31,324 nucleotides of DNA from Deltaproteobacteria bacterium (GCA_005879205.1 VBLD01000042.1:1-31324); one strand, 5' to 3'; counted from the stretch's first letter, positions 6,674 to 14,526 are shown. Translations and numbers: made by a program. Notes: generated by a model from the sequence alone, not told the origin.

Positions 6674-8278
6674 ATGAAGTCGAGGATCAGGTTTGGTGTG
6701 AGCTGTCTGGCGATTATTCTAGCTGTAGTCGCGTCGCGTTCGGAGGCCGCGAAAAGGCCCGCCCGGGCGCCCGTCGCGCCGCCCCCGTGTTTCATCCGCC
6801 TCGCGGGTTTCGGCCCGATCGACCCCGCGAACGGGTTCCCGATGTACTACCAGGACTCGACCGCGCTCGCTTTGGCGCCCTGCCTGGACGCCGTCTGTGG
6901 CGGCCCCGGCTTCGTCCTGCCGAATCCCGCCCTCCCGCTCTCCTTCCCGGACAACTTCCCGGTCGAGCTCTTCTACTCGCGCGCCATCAGCAAGATGACC
7001 GTCGGGACCGTCAGCGCGCTGTACGTGGCCGCCCTGGAGGGCTCCTTTGCCAACGGCAACGTGGCGCTCCCGGGCGACCAGGTGGTCTTCAGCCGCATCA
7101 GGGTCCGCGTCTTCGGCGTCACTCCCGGCGGCACCTACACGGTGACGCACCCCTACGGCGTGGACGTGCTCCAGGCCGATGCCCTCGGCACGGTCAACTT
7201 CACCCAGGACAGCCCGCCCATTCCCGTGGGCATCGGGGGAGCGGCGCTCGCGTTCGGGACGCCGATCACCCTCGGTCGGGTGGGGCCGTTCCTGCGGTTC
7301 GCGACCGGCCCCGTGCCGCCGCCCCCGGGCACGATCGGCAACCCCGCGGCGCCGCAGACCGTGACCGGCAGCAACTGTGGCCAGAACCTCTTCCGCGTCG
7401 TCGGCCCCGGACTGCCGGCGGGCGGCATCTCAACGAACCTGTTCTCCACGATCATCGGGAAGGTCGCGCAGACCTGCGGCAACGGCATCGTCGACCTCGG
7501 CGAGCAGTGCGACGACGGCAATACCCTGAACGGCGACTGCTGCTCGGCCACCTGCAAGTTCGAGCCGGCGGGGAGCCCGTGCCCCAACCCGAACCCCAAC
7601 GCGTGCATCAGCACCGCGTGCAACGGCGCCGCCGCGTGTGTGGCCACGCCGAACATGGCGCTCTGCAACGACGGCAACGCCTGCACGACCGCCGACGTCT
7701 GCACGGCGGGCGTCTGCGTCGGCGGGCCGGCGCTCGGCTGCAACGACGGCAACGTCTGCACCGATGACTCGTGCGACCCAGCGACCGGCTGCGTGCACAC
7801 GCCGAACAGCCTGCCCTGCAACGACGGCAATCCCTGCACCTCCGGCGACGCGTGCGCCGGCGGGGCGTGCGTCGGCACCCCCATTCCCGGCTGCACCTGC
7901 ACGCCCACGACCTGCGCAGCCCAGGGAAAGAACTGCGGCACGATCCTCGACGGCTGCGGGGGCACGCTCACCTGCGGCACCTGCACCGCGCCGCAGATCT
8001 GCGGCGGCGGTGGAATCGCCAACGTCTGCGGCCCGACGCTCCGCCTGACGGCCACCGGCCGCGCCGGCGAGACCGTCCTCTCCACGCCGGCCGGCCTGAG
8101 CGTCCCGGTCGGCACCACCGGCTCCGCCCCCTTCGCGCCCGGGACCAGGATCACGCTCAGCGTCACCAACGGCCGATCCGTGATCTGGTCGGGCGCGTGC
8201 AGCAGCGGCGCCAACAAGACCCCGACCTGTACCTTCACCTTGAACGCCGACGCCTCCGAGACGGCGAACGTCCAGTAG
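6674..8278 (+). CDS. Secreted cysteine-rich protein with DUF4215-like repeat
   Basis: This encodes 534 residues starting at ATG 6674 with AAGGAG seven bases upstream. Residues 1 to about 24 are a signal peptide. Residues about 38-265 form a domain with 'IRLAGFGPIDPANGFPMYYQD' and 'YTVTHPYGVD'. I recognise this type from uncharacterised secreted proteins, without known function. 'CGNGIVDLGEQCDDGN' at 268-283 is the DUF4215/Myxococcus Cys-rich motif. Residues about 303-425 hold several Cys repeats of the form 'C-DGN-CT--D-C', resembling Dickkopf-type disulfide modules. The C-terminal 80 residues look like a small beta domain with two cysteines. It is probably exported and disulfide-rich, and could be a T2SS cargo or cell-surface protein (inference). 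Confidence 0.85.
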   Translation: MKSRIRFGVSCLAIILAVVASRSEAAKRPARAPVAPPPCFIRLAGFGPIDPANGFPMYYQDSTALALAPCLDAVCGGPGFVLPNPALPLSFPDNFPVELFYSRAISKMTVGTVSALYVAALEGSFANGNVALPGDQVVFSRIRVRVFGVTPGGTYTVTHPYGVDVLQADALGTVNFTQDSPPIPVGIGGAALAFGTPITLGRVGPFLRFATGPVPPPPGTIGNPAAPQTVTGSNCGQNLFRVVGPGLPAGGISTNLFSTIIGKVAQTCGNGIVDLGEQCDDGNTLNGDCCSATCKFEPAGSPCPNPNPNACISTACNGAAACVATPNMALCNDGNACTTADVCTAGVCVGGPALGCNDGNVCTDDSCDPATGCVHTPNSLPCNDGNPCTSGDACAGGACVGTPIPGCTCTPTTCAAQGKNCGTILDGCGGTLTCGTCTAPQICGGGGIANVCGPTLRLTATGRAGETVLSTPAGLSVPVGTTGSAPFAPGTRITLSVTNGRSVIWSGACSSGANKTPTCTFTLNADASETANVQ

Positions 8279-8318
8279 TCACCGTGGGCCGCGCGCCACG
8301 CGGCCGCCGGCATCCCCG

Positions 8319-8351
8319 AGCTCGGGCCGTCCGTGAAGGACGGCCCGAGCT
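8319..8351. terminator. Bidirectional hairpin between convergent genes
   Basis: A perfect 14-bp stem, AGCTCGGGCCGTCC (8319-8332) and its complement (8338-8351), is separated by GTGAA. It sits exactly between the stop of the Cys-rich protein gene and the stop of the convergent methyltransferase gene. T-tracts are weak (GTCATTT on the plus side), but the position and stability fit a shared terminator. Confidence 0.75.
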
Positions 8352-8352
8352 G

Positions 8353-9150
8353 TCATTTCCTCCACGCGCGAACGAGCTGCAGTCCAACCGTGAAGCGGAG
8401 CGTGTCGCCGACGTGCCAGGCGTCGAGTCCCGGAATTTCTCCACGGGCAGCGCTTTCCAGCATCTCCCGCGCCCGCGCCCCATCGGCCGGCTCCGGGTGC
8501 GCCCGCGTGATCCACTCGTCGAAGTCGAGCTCGAGCGATGACTGCCACACGCGCTCGAGCTCGAGCCCGCTCGCCGCGCAGAGTGCCTCCCACGCGCCCG
8601 GAGCGACGGCGCGCGTGTGTGACGGGTCGCGCAGACGGTCTATCGTGGTCATCGCCTCGGCGGCGAGAGGATCCGCGGGCGGCGCCTGATCCTCGATCAC
8701 GACCGCGCCGCCCGGCCTGCAGACCCGCGCCGTCTCCGCGAGGACCCGCGCCGGGTCGGGGAAGTGGTGGAACGCGCGGCGCGAGACGACGCGGTCGAAG
8801 CGTCCATCGGGGAAGGCTAAGCGCTCCACGTCGGCCAGCGCGAAGGCGACGTTCGCGATGCCGCGCTCCCTTACGATCGCCGTGCCGCGCGCCAGCATGG
8901 CCGGCGTGAGATCGACACCGATGACGCTCGCCACGTGAGGCGAGAAGGCCGCCGCGACCAGCCCCGGCCCGCACGCGACGTCGAGCACCCGCTCGGTGCC
9001 GGTGACCCGGCCCCACGCAACCAGCCGCGCGAGGGCGCCCGCGTCGGTCATGACCGGGCTCGCGGAGAACTCGACGGCCTGCTTATCGAAGGAGGCCCGT
9101 ACGATGTCCCGGTGCTTTTCGCCGCTCGGCGGGTGGGGCATGGTGGGCAT
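8353..9150 (-). CDS. Class I SAM-dependent methyltransferase
   Basis: This encodes 265 residues with the Rossmann-type methyltransferase core. Motif I is 'RVLDVACGPG' at about 54-63, followed by 'VIGVDLTPAML' at about 76-86, 'ADVERLAFPDGRFDRVVSRRAFHHFPDP' (motifs II/III) and 'GGAVVIEDQAPP'. The profile is closest to Methyltransf_11/UbiE-like enzymes; the substrate cannot be told. The ATG at 9150 is the most upstream one before the frame enters the divergent gene; an ATG at 9141 ('MPHPPSGEKHRD') is an equally good start. Neither has a good ribosome binding site. A CATAAT sequence overlaps the first ATG, so a leaderless message starting at 9141 is possible. It converges with the Cys-rich protein gene. 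Confidence 0.88.
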   Translation of the reverse strand: MPTMPHPPSGEKHRDIVRASFDKQAVEFSASPVMTDAGALARLVAWGRVTGTERVLDVACGPGLVAAAFSPHVASVIGVDLTPAMLARGTAIVRERGIANVAFALADVERLAFPDGRFDRVVSRRAFHHFPDPARVLAETARVCRPGGAVVIEDQAPPADPLAAEAMTTIDRLRDPSHTRAVAPGAWEALCAASGLELERVWQSSLELDFDEWITRAHPEPADGARAREMLESAARGEIPGLDAWHVGDTLRFTVGLQLVRAWRK

Positions 9151-9151
9151 T

Positions 9152-9367
9152 ATGCACGATCTGGGGCGCCTTCTGATCATCCTCGGTGCCGCGGCGGTTC
9201 TCGTCGGCGTGCTTCTGGTGCTCGCGCCCCGCATTCCCTGGCTCGGGCGGCTGCCGGGCGACATCCTGATCCGACGGGGTACGTTCACCTTCTACTTCCC
9301 GCTGCTCACCTGCGTGGTGGTGAGCGTCATCTTGACGCTCATCCTGAATCTCTTCGGGCGCCGGTAG
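9152..9367 (+). CDS. DUF2905 family small membrane protein
   Basis: This encodes 71 residues with two transmembrane helices at about 5-23 and 46-67. The loop 'LPGDILIRRGTFTFYFPL' between them is the hallmark of DUF2905, a small inner-membrane family of unknown function, and the length is typical. The first codons 'MHDLGRLLIILG' support the ATG at 9152; an in-frame ATG at 9140 ('MVGIMHDLG') is an alternative. The start codon lies one base from the start codon of the divergent methyltransferase gene, so their control regions must sit inside each other's coding sequence. The next gene on this strand starts 136 bp downstream. Confidence 0.9.
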   Translation: MHDLGRLLIILGAAAVLVGVLLVLAPRIPWLGRLPGDILIRRGTFTFYFPLLTCVVVSVILTLILNLFGRR

Positions 9368-9463
9368 CGGCCGCGAGGGCGAAGGCGCGCACCCGGCGGT
9401 CCCGGGCCGGATTTCACGCATTTTCTTGAGCTTTGTTGCCGTGTTGGGCCAGAAGGAGCGGTC

Positions 9464-9492
9464 TTGCCTTCGTCTCCCGTTGTCCCTATCAT
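9464..9492 (+). promoter_or_regulatory. Candidate sigma70 promoter of the kinase operon
   Basis: TTGCCT (9464-9469) and TATCAT (9487-9492) are 17 bp apart, matching 4/6 and 5/6 of the consensus. Transcription would begin about five bases before the ATG at 9504, giving a nearly leaderless mRNA. Confidence 0.5.
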
Positions 9493-9503
9493 CCGGCGGA
9501 TCC

Positions 9504-10826
9504 ATGCCCGGCTCGCCCGACTCGCCGCCGCCTGGGCAGGCGGCCCCGCCCGAGTCTCGCCGGCGACGTCTGGAAGGGCTGATCATCGTCGCGACCGCCC
9601 TCGCGGTCGTGCTCTTCGCCATCTTCGAGTTCCACCTGCCGCAGTCTCCGGGCACCGGGTCGGTGGGCACCAACGCGGTGCTCGTGGTGCTCATCAACCT
9701 GAACATGATCCTGCTGATCCTGCTCGTCTTCCTGGTCGGCAGGAACATCGTGAAGCTCATCTTCGAGCGCCGGCGGCGCATCGCCGGCGCTCATCTGCGC
9801 ACCCGGCTGGTGGGCGCGTTCGTGGGTGTCGCGCTGCTGCCGGCGACGCTTCTCTTCCTCGTGGCGCTCGTCTTCGTCGGCAACTCGATCGAGCGCTGGT
9901 TCAACGAGCAGGTGGAGAGCTCGCTCGCGGGCTCGCGCGAGGTCGCGCAGACGTACTACCGGGGGCTCGGCGAGACGGCGCGCGGCTTCGCCCGGGGGCT
10001 CGCCGAGCGGCTCTACGCCGAGGGGCTGCTCGCGCCCGAGCGCCGCGACGCGCTCAAGCGCTTCGTCGAGCAGCGGCGCGCCGAGTATCAGCTCGACGTC
10101 GTCGAGGTGTTCGCGCGCGGCCAGGCGATCGCGCGCAGCCGGCGCAGCGAGCTGCCCGGCGGGATCGGGCTCGTGCCGTGGTCCGACCTCGTCCGTCGCG
10201 TGGGCGAAGGGCTGGAGGCGACCGTCGTCGATGCCGCCGGCGAGGCGGACATGATTCGCGCCGCCGTGCCCGTGCTGGTGGACGGGCGGGCGGTGGCGGT
10301 GGTCGTCGTCGACACCTACGTGCCGAACAGCGTCGCCAAGCGTCGCGAGGAGATCAGCCGCGCCTACGACGAGTACGTGCGCCTGAAGGTGCAGCGGCAG
10401 CCCATCAAAACCGCCTACACGATCACGCTCGGCCTCGCGACCGTCGTCGTGCTCTTCGCCGCCACCTGGGTCGGCTTCTACATCGCGCGCCGGATCACCG
10501 TGCCGATCCAGCGGCTGGCGGAAGGTACGCGCGCGGTCGCCCAGGGCGACCTCGACCAGCGCATCCCGGGCGAGGGCCACGACGAGATCGGTACGCTCGT
10601 CACCGCCTTCAACCGCATGACCGCCGAGCTGAAGACGAGCCGCACGGAGCTCGACTCGCGCCGGCGCTACCTCGAGATCCTGCTCGCCAACATCACCGCC
10701 GGCGTCATCTCGACGGACGCCGAAGGCCCGCGGAGACGCTGCTCGGCGTGCGGGCCGCGGCGTGCATCTGGCGGCCGCTCGATGAGGTGCTCGCCGGGGA
10801 GCCGTACGCCGAGATCCGCCAGCTGA
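9504..10826 (+). CDS. NtrY-like sensor histidine kinase, N-terminal part (frame broken)
   Basis: The frame from ATG 9504 encodes the sensor half of an NtrY-type kinase. It has three transmembrane helices near the N-terminus ('LIIVATALAVVLFAIFEF', 'AVLVVLINLNMILLILLVFLV' and 'FVGVALLPATLLFLVALVFVG'). A periplasmic region with 'VESSLAGSREVAQTYYRGLGE' follows, then a fourth helix ('LGLATVVVLFAATWVGFYIA'), a HAMP domain ('RITVPIQRLAEGTRAVAQGDLDQRI') and the start of a PAS domain ('ANITAGVISTDAEG'). At about 10728 homology leaves this frame, and the last 33 codons to 10826 are meaningless. The rest of the kinase continues in another frame (next entry). About 8-9 PAS residues expected between 'DAEG' and 'AETLLGV' are missing, so this is a deletion rather than a single miscalled base. 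Confidence 0.85.
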   Translation: MPGSPDSPPPGQAAPPESRRRRLEGLIIVATALAVVLFAIFEFHLPQSPGTGSVGTNAVLVVLINLNMILLILLVFLVGRNIVKLIFERRRRIAGAHLRTRLVGAFVGVALLPATLLFLVALVFVGNSIERWFNEQVESSLAGSREVAQTYYRGLGETARGFARGLAERLYAEGLLAPERRDALKRFVEQRRAEYQLDVVEVFARGQAIARSRRSELPGGIGLVPWSDLVRRVGEGLEATVVDAAGEADMIRAAVPVLVDGRAVAVVVVDTYVPNSVAKRREEISRAYDEYVRLKVQRQPIKTAYTITLGLATVVVLFAATWVGFYIARRITVPIQRLAEGTRAVAQGDLDQRIPGEGHDEIGTLVTAFNRMTAELKTSRTELDSRRRYLEILLANITAGVISTDAEGPRRRCSACGPRRASGGRSMRCSPGSRTPRSAS

Positions 10827-11812
10827 GCGCCGGCCTTCTCGCCAACGGGACGGACGGGCCGCCCTACGCCGTCACGTTCGCGCCACCGACGTCCCGCCTC
10901 GACGACCCGCTCGATCGCAGCGCGACGGTCGAGCGTCAGATGCGGCTCCAGCGCGACGGCCACGAGGTGGCGGTGCTGCTCACCGGCACCCGCCTCCTCG
11001 ACGACACGGGCAGCCCGGGGGGTCTCGTCCTGTTCCTGGAGGAAGTGACGCATCTCCTCCGCGTGCAGCGGATGGAAGCCTGGCGCGAAGTCGCCCGCCG
11101 GATCGCGCACGAGATCAAGAATCCGCTGACGCCGATCCAGCTCTCGGCGCAGCGCCTGCGCCGGCGCTATGCGGGTCAGCTCCGGGACGGCGGCGCGGTG
11201 TTCGACGAGTGCACGCGTACGATCGTCCAGCAGGTCGAGGAGCTGAAGGCGCTGGTGAACGAGTTCTCGACCTTCGCGCGCATGCCCGCCGGCCAGCACA
11301 CGCCGCACGACCTCAACGCGCTGGTCGAGGAGGCGCTGGTGCTCTTCCGCGAGGGGCACCGCGAGCTCGATTTCGTCTTCACCCCCGAGCCGGACCTGCC
11401 GGAGCTCGAGCTCGACCGCGAGGGGGTGAAGCGCGCCGTCATCAACGTGCTCGACAACGCCGTCGCCGCATGCGCGGGGCGGCGCACGGTCGCGCCCGGC
11501 GAGCGCGGGCGCGTCGAGCTCCGGACCACGTACGTCTCGCGGCTCGGTATCGTCCGCCTCGAGATCGCCGACAACGGCGACGGCATGACGGCCGAGGTCA
11601 AGGCGCGGCTCTTCGAGCCTTACTTCTCGACCAAGCGCGAGGGGACGGGCCTCGGCCTGGCGATCGTCTCGGCCATCGTGGCCGACCACAACGGGTTCAT
11701 CCGGGCGCGCGACAATCTACCGCGCGGCAGCCGGTTCATCATGGAGTTCCCCGTCCGGCAGCAGGCGGCCCAGCTGGCGGCGCGCGCGCGGCTCGGCGCC
11801 TACGGCGCGTGA
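10748..11812 (+). CDS. NtrY-like sensor histidine kinase, catalytic part (other frame)
   Basis: Coding sense resumes at about 10730 with 'AETLLGV', the middle of the PAS domain; the first possible start in this frame is GTG 10748. The transmitter core is complete. The H-box 'RRIAHEIKNPLTPIQLSAQRL' has its phospho-accepting His codon at 11108-11110. The N-box is 'NVLDNAVAAC', the G1 box 'IADNGDGM', the F region 'LFEPYFSTKREG' and the G2 box 'GTGLGLAIV'. These belong to the ATP-binding domain of NtrY/NtrB-like kinases. It ends 19 bp before the receiver-LpxC gene, which is its natural partner. If the deletion is real, this half could at most be a soluble kinase fragment; if it is an assembly error, the two entries are one gene of about 775 residues. 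Confidence 0.8.
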   Translation: MRAAACIWRPLDEVLAGEPYAEIRQLSAGLLANGTDGPPYAVTFAPPTSRLDDPLDRSATVERQMRLQRDGHEVAVLLTGTRLLDDTGSPGGLVLFLEEVTHLLRVQRMEAWREVARRIAHEIKNPLTPIQLSAQRLRRRYAGQLRDGGAVFDECTRTIVQQVEELKALVNEFSTFARMPAGQHTPHDLNALVEEALVLFREGHRELDFVFTPEPDLPELELDREGVKRAVINVLDNAVAACAGRRTVAPGERGRVELRTTYVSRLGIVRLEIADNGDGMTAEVKARLFEPYFSTKREGTGLGLAIVSAIVADHNGFIRARDNLPRGSRFIMEFPVRQQAAQLAARARLGAYGA

Positions 11813-11831
11813 GGGAAGAGAGGGCGGCACG

Positions 11832-13085
11832 ATGTCCGAGACGATCCTGGTAGTCGACGACGAGGAGAAGATCCGCTGCACGCTGCGCGGTGTCCTCGCC
11901 GACGAAGGGTTCGACGTCGTCGAGGCGGCCGACGGTCGTCGCGCGCTCGAGCTCCTCGAGCACGTCGAGCCCCGGCTGGCGATCGTCGACGTGTGGATGC
12001 CGGAGGTGGACGGCATCGAGCTCGTCGAGCGCATGCGGTCGCACGCGCCGCACCTCCCGATCATCGTCATCTCGGGCCATGGCACGATCGAGACCGCGGT
12101 GCGCGTGATCCGGCTGGGGGCCTACGACTTCCTGGAGAAGCCCTTCCAGCTGGACGCGCTGCTCCAGGTGGTCAGCCGGGCGCTCGGCGAAGGGAACGTA
12201 TCGGTCGACCGCGACGGCACCGGGCCGTCGGCGGCTGCGGCGCCCGCTCGCCGCCTGCCGCAGCGGACCATCGCGCGCAGCGTCGTCGTGAACGGACAGG
12301 GCCTCCACACGGGGGTGCGCACGGGCCTCATCCTGCAGCCCCTGCCACCCGGCAGCGGCATCCACTTCGGCAACATCTCGTCGGGCGAGACCGTGCCGGC
12401 ACTGATCGATCACGTCGATTCGACCGACTACGCCACCACGCTCGCCCGCGGGGGCATGGTGGCGAAGACGGTCGAGCACCTGATGGCCGCGCTCCACGCC
12501 TACGGCATCACGAACGTCCTCGTGAAGATGCAGGGCGAGGTGCCGATCCTCGACGGCTCGGCGGTGGAGCTCTGCGCGCTCCTCGAGGAGGGCGGTGTCG
12601 TCGAGCAGCCGGCAACGGTCGAGGAGCTGGTGATCGACCGCGTGCATGCGCTGGCGCCGGAGGGGAACGGCGCGAAGGGAATCGCGATCGAGCCGGCGGA
12701 TGCGTTCGAGGTGCACTACACGCTCGACTACCCGGCACCCATCGGGCGGCAGACCTTCGAGTTTCGCTTCACCGACGTCGACGCCTTCCGGCGGGAGATC
12801 GCCCCGGCGCGGACCTTCGGCTTCGTCAAGGAGATCGAGACGCTCGAGCAGATGGGGCTGGCGAGCGGGGGCCGGCTGAACAACTGTATCCTGGTCGGCC
12901 CCGACGGCGTGGTGAACGCGCCGCTGCGCTTTCCCGACGAGTTCGTACGCCACAAGATCCTCGACATCTTCGGCGACTTCTACCTGCTCGGCCGCCCGCT
13001 GCGCGGACGGGTGACGGCGCGCATGACGGGCCATTCGGACAACGCGGCGCTGCTGCGAGTGATCCGGGCGCGGATCGGGGGGTAG
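11832..13085 (+). CDS. lpxC: Receiver domain fused to LpxC (UDP-3-O-acyl-GlcNAc deacetylase)
   Basis: This encodes 417 residues in one uninterrupted frame. Residues 1 to about 118 are a response-regulator receiver with every functional position: acidic Asp9/Asp10, phospho-acceptor Asp53 ('IVDVWMP'), Ser81 and Lys103 ('LEKPF'). A linker of about 24 residues rich in Gly, Ala and Pro follows. From 'QRTIARSVVVNGQGLHTG' (about 144) a whole LpxC follows. It has Glu215-His216 ('KTVEHLMAAL'), zinc ligands His374 and Asp378 ('VRHKILDIFGD') and His401 ('TGHSDN'), plus 'PILDGSA' and 'ARTFGF'. LpxC deacetylates UDP-3-O-acyl-GlcNAc, the committed lipid A step, in the cytoplasm. The gene follows the NtrY-like kinase by 19 bp. 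NtrX-type AAA+ and HTH output domains are absent. No E. coli-like C-terminal FtsH degron is evident. Confidence 0.92.
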   Translation: MSETILVVDDEEKIRCTLRGVLADEGFDVVEAADGRRALELLEHVEPRLAIVDVWMPEVDGIELVERMRSHAPHLPIIVISGHGTIETAVRVIRLGAYDFLEKPFQLDALLQVVSRALGEGNVSVDRDGTGPSAAAAPARRLPQRTIARSVVVNGQGLHTGVRTGLILQPLPPGSGIHFGNISSGETVPALIDHVDSTDYATTLARGGMVAKTVEHLMAALHAYGITNVLVKMQGEVPILDGSAVELCALLEEGGVVEQPATVEELVIDRVHALAPEGNGAKGIAIEPADAFEVHYTLDYPAPIGRQTFEFRFTDVDAFRREIAPARTFGFVKEIETLEQMGLASGGRLNNCILVGPDGVVNAPLRFPDEFVRHKILDIFGDFYLLGRPLRGRVTARMTGHSDNAALLRVIRARIGG

Positions 13086-13286
13086 TCGGCAGCGGGGTGG
13101 CGGGCAGGGGTGCCGCCGCGGCTCCCGGTCGCTCCACGCGCGACTCGTAGATCGTAGCGTCCCCCCGAAGCTGCGGGCGCGCGCGGGAGCTGCGGAGGTC
13201 GCCACGGCGGCACCCCTTCCCGCCTTGCGCGGCGTGACTACGCCGGACCCGCGCCCGGATCACTCGCAGCAGGGCCACGTTGTCCG
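13036..13286. repeat. Imperfect inverted repeat (about 86-bp arms) spanning the lpxC 3' end
   Basis: The left arm is 13036-13122, covering the last 16 lpxC codons, the stop and 37 bp beyond. The right arm is 13201-13286, in inverse orientation, ending six bases beyond the gspK stop. The first 44 positions agree at 40, including a perfect core of about 24 bases. A second well-matched block contains GGGGTGCCGCCG, and one 1-bp gap is needed. Read on the minus strand the right arm encodes 'DNVALLRVIRARV', a diverged copy of the LpxC C-terminus. The 78-bp centre is unrelated. It could fold as a large hairpin between the convergent genes and act as a terminator. Confidence 0.85.
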
Positions 13287-13292
13287 CTCTCT

Positions 13293-14192
13293 CTATGGGC
13301 GGATTGGGCGCCAGGCGATCAGTTCGGCGGAGGTGCCGGCGGGGGCGAAGACGGTCGCTTCGGCGGCGCGTTGGAGGTCGGCGACGCCGGCGAGGGCGCG
13401 GACGGTGTAGTAGTTGCCGCGGGCGGTGAGGCGGGCGCGGAGGGCGTCGCGGGCCTCGGGGGTGGCGCCGGGCAGGACGGTGGCGAGGTCCTTCTCGGGG
13501 TCGATCGCCGCCTCGGCGCGGGCGGAGAGTAGGCGCTCGGCGATTGTGGCGTCCTCCACGACCGCGAGCAGCACCTCGCGCGACGCGGTGTTCGGGTTGA
13601 CACGCGCCTCGCTGGCGATGGTCACGTACGGTCGGAGACGCGCCACGATCGGGGCCGTGAAACCGCGTACCAGGGCCAGCTCGCCGACGCTGGCGAGCGG
13701 CGCGTTCCGCGGGGCGTACGGAGGGATGAGGCCGAGATAGTACGCGCGCTCGGCGCCGAGCGGGCGGGAGTTGTCGTCCGGGTCGGTCCAGTCGAGGAGC
13801 GCGTCGGCGAGCGCGGGGTCGTCGAGGCCGAGCAGCCGAAAGAGCCGGGGCACGGCGTCGGCCAGCTCGGGCACGCCGAGCGGGAGACGCCGCGCCTCGT
13901 CCTCGACCGTCACCTCGACCCAGCCGGCGCCGAGCGGCTGGCGGCCCGAACCCTGCGCCCACGGCGCCCGCGGCCAGTCGACGGCGTCCGGATCGCGCTC
14001 GGTCAGAAACACCGCCGCGGCGGCCACGCCCGAGCGCGCGAGCGCGTCCGCCTGCACGGCCGCCAGCGCGTTGCGCGCGAGGTGCTGGTCGACGGCGCTG
14101 GTGTGCGCGAGGCCCACCGCGAGCACGCTCAGCACCGCGAGCCCGGCGACCGCCGCGAGGAGGGCGACGCCACGCTCACCGCGACGGGACAC
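13293..14192 (-). CDS. gspK: Type II secretion minor pseudopilin GspK
   Basis: This encodes 299 residues, the large minor pseudopilin that forms the pseudopilus tip with GspI and GspJ. The prepilin leader 'MSRRGERG' precedes 'VALLAAVAGLAVLSVLAVGLA'; the family's usual lack of Glu at +5 is seen here. Typical GspK blocks follow: 'VDWPRAPWAQG', 'DEARRLPLG', 'LLDWTDPDDNSRPLGAERAYYL', 'APRNAPLASVGELALVRGF' and 'VNPNTASREVLLA'. It is the last gene of the T2SS operon and overlaps gspI by 17 bp. Its stop is six bases from the inverted repeat shared with lpxC. Confidence 0.93.
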   Translation of the reverse strand: MSRRGERGVALLAAVAGLAVLSVLAVGLAHTSAVDQHLARNALAAVQADALARSGVAAAAVFLTERDPDAVDWPRAPWAQGSGRQPLGAGWVEVTVEDEARRLPLGVPELADAVPRLFRLLGLDDPALADALLDWTDPDDNSRPLGAERAYYLGLIPPYAPRNAPLASVGELALVRGFTAPIVARLRPYVTIASEARVNPNTASREVLLAVVEDATIAERLLSARAEAAIDPEKDLATVLPGATPEARDALRARLTARGNYYTVRALAGVADLQRAAEATVFAPAGTSAELIAWRPIRP

Positions 14193-14523
14193 GCACCATC
14201 TCCACCAGCTCGCATGCCTGACCGGCCTCCCACGAGACCCGCACGCGTACCTCGCGCAGCCCCGGGTGGGCGGTCGCCGAGGTGTCGCGGGTATAGTGCA
14301 ACGCGCCGGGCCGCTCGCCTTCCACGTGGCCGGCCTCCGGGGTCCGGACCTCGGCCTCGGCGAGGAGGCTTCGCGCGAGGAGCGTGGCCTCGGTCAGCCG
14401 CACGTCGGTCGCGATGCCGCGCACGCTGGTGGCGAGCAGCCGCTGGAGCGCCGTCACGCCGACGGCGAGCACGGCGAGCGCCACCACCACCTCGAGGAGC
14501 GTCAGGCCGCGTCGGCGCCGCAT
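14176..14523 (-). CDS. gspI: Type II secretion minor pseudopilin GspI
   Basis: This encodes 115 residues. The leader 'MRRRRG' is followed by the methylation/processing motif 'LTLLEVVVALAVLAVG' with Glu at +5. The family block 'ARSLLAEAEVR' and a C-terminal strand 'LREVRVRVSWE' fit GspI in sequence and length. GspI nucleates the tip complex with GspJ and GspK. Here it lies downstream of gspN, next to gspK, rather than between gspH and gspJ. It starts three bases after the gspN stop. Confidence 0.88.
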   Translation of the reverse strand: MRRRRGLTLLEVVVALAVLAVGVTALQRLLATSVRGIATDVRLTEATLLARSLLAEAEVRTPEAGHVEGERPGALHYTRDTSATAHPGLREVRVRVSWEAGQACELVEMVRVPSR

Positions 14524-14526
14524 CGC

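Noticed and set aside
10700..10760. Programmed ribosomal frameshift in the kinase gene
   Set aside because: No slippery heptamer is seen, and conserved PAS residues are missing, which points to a deletion.
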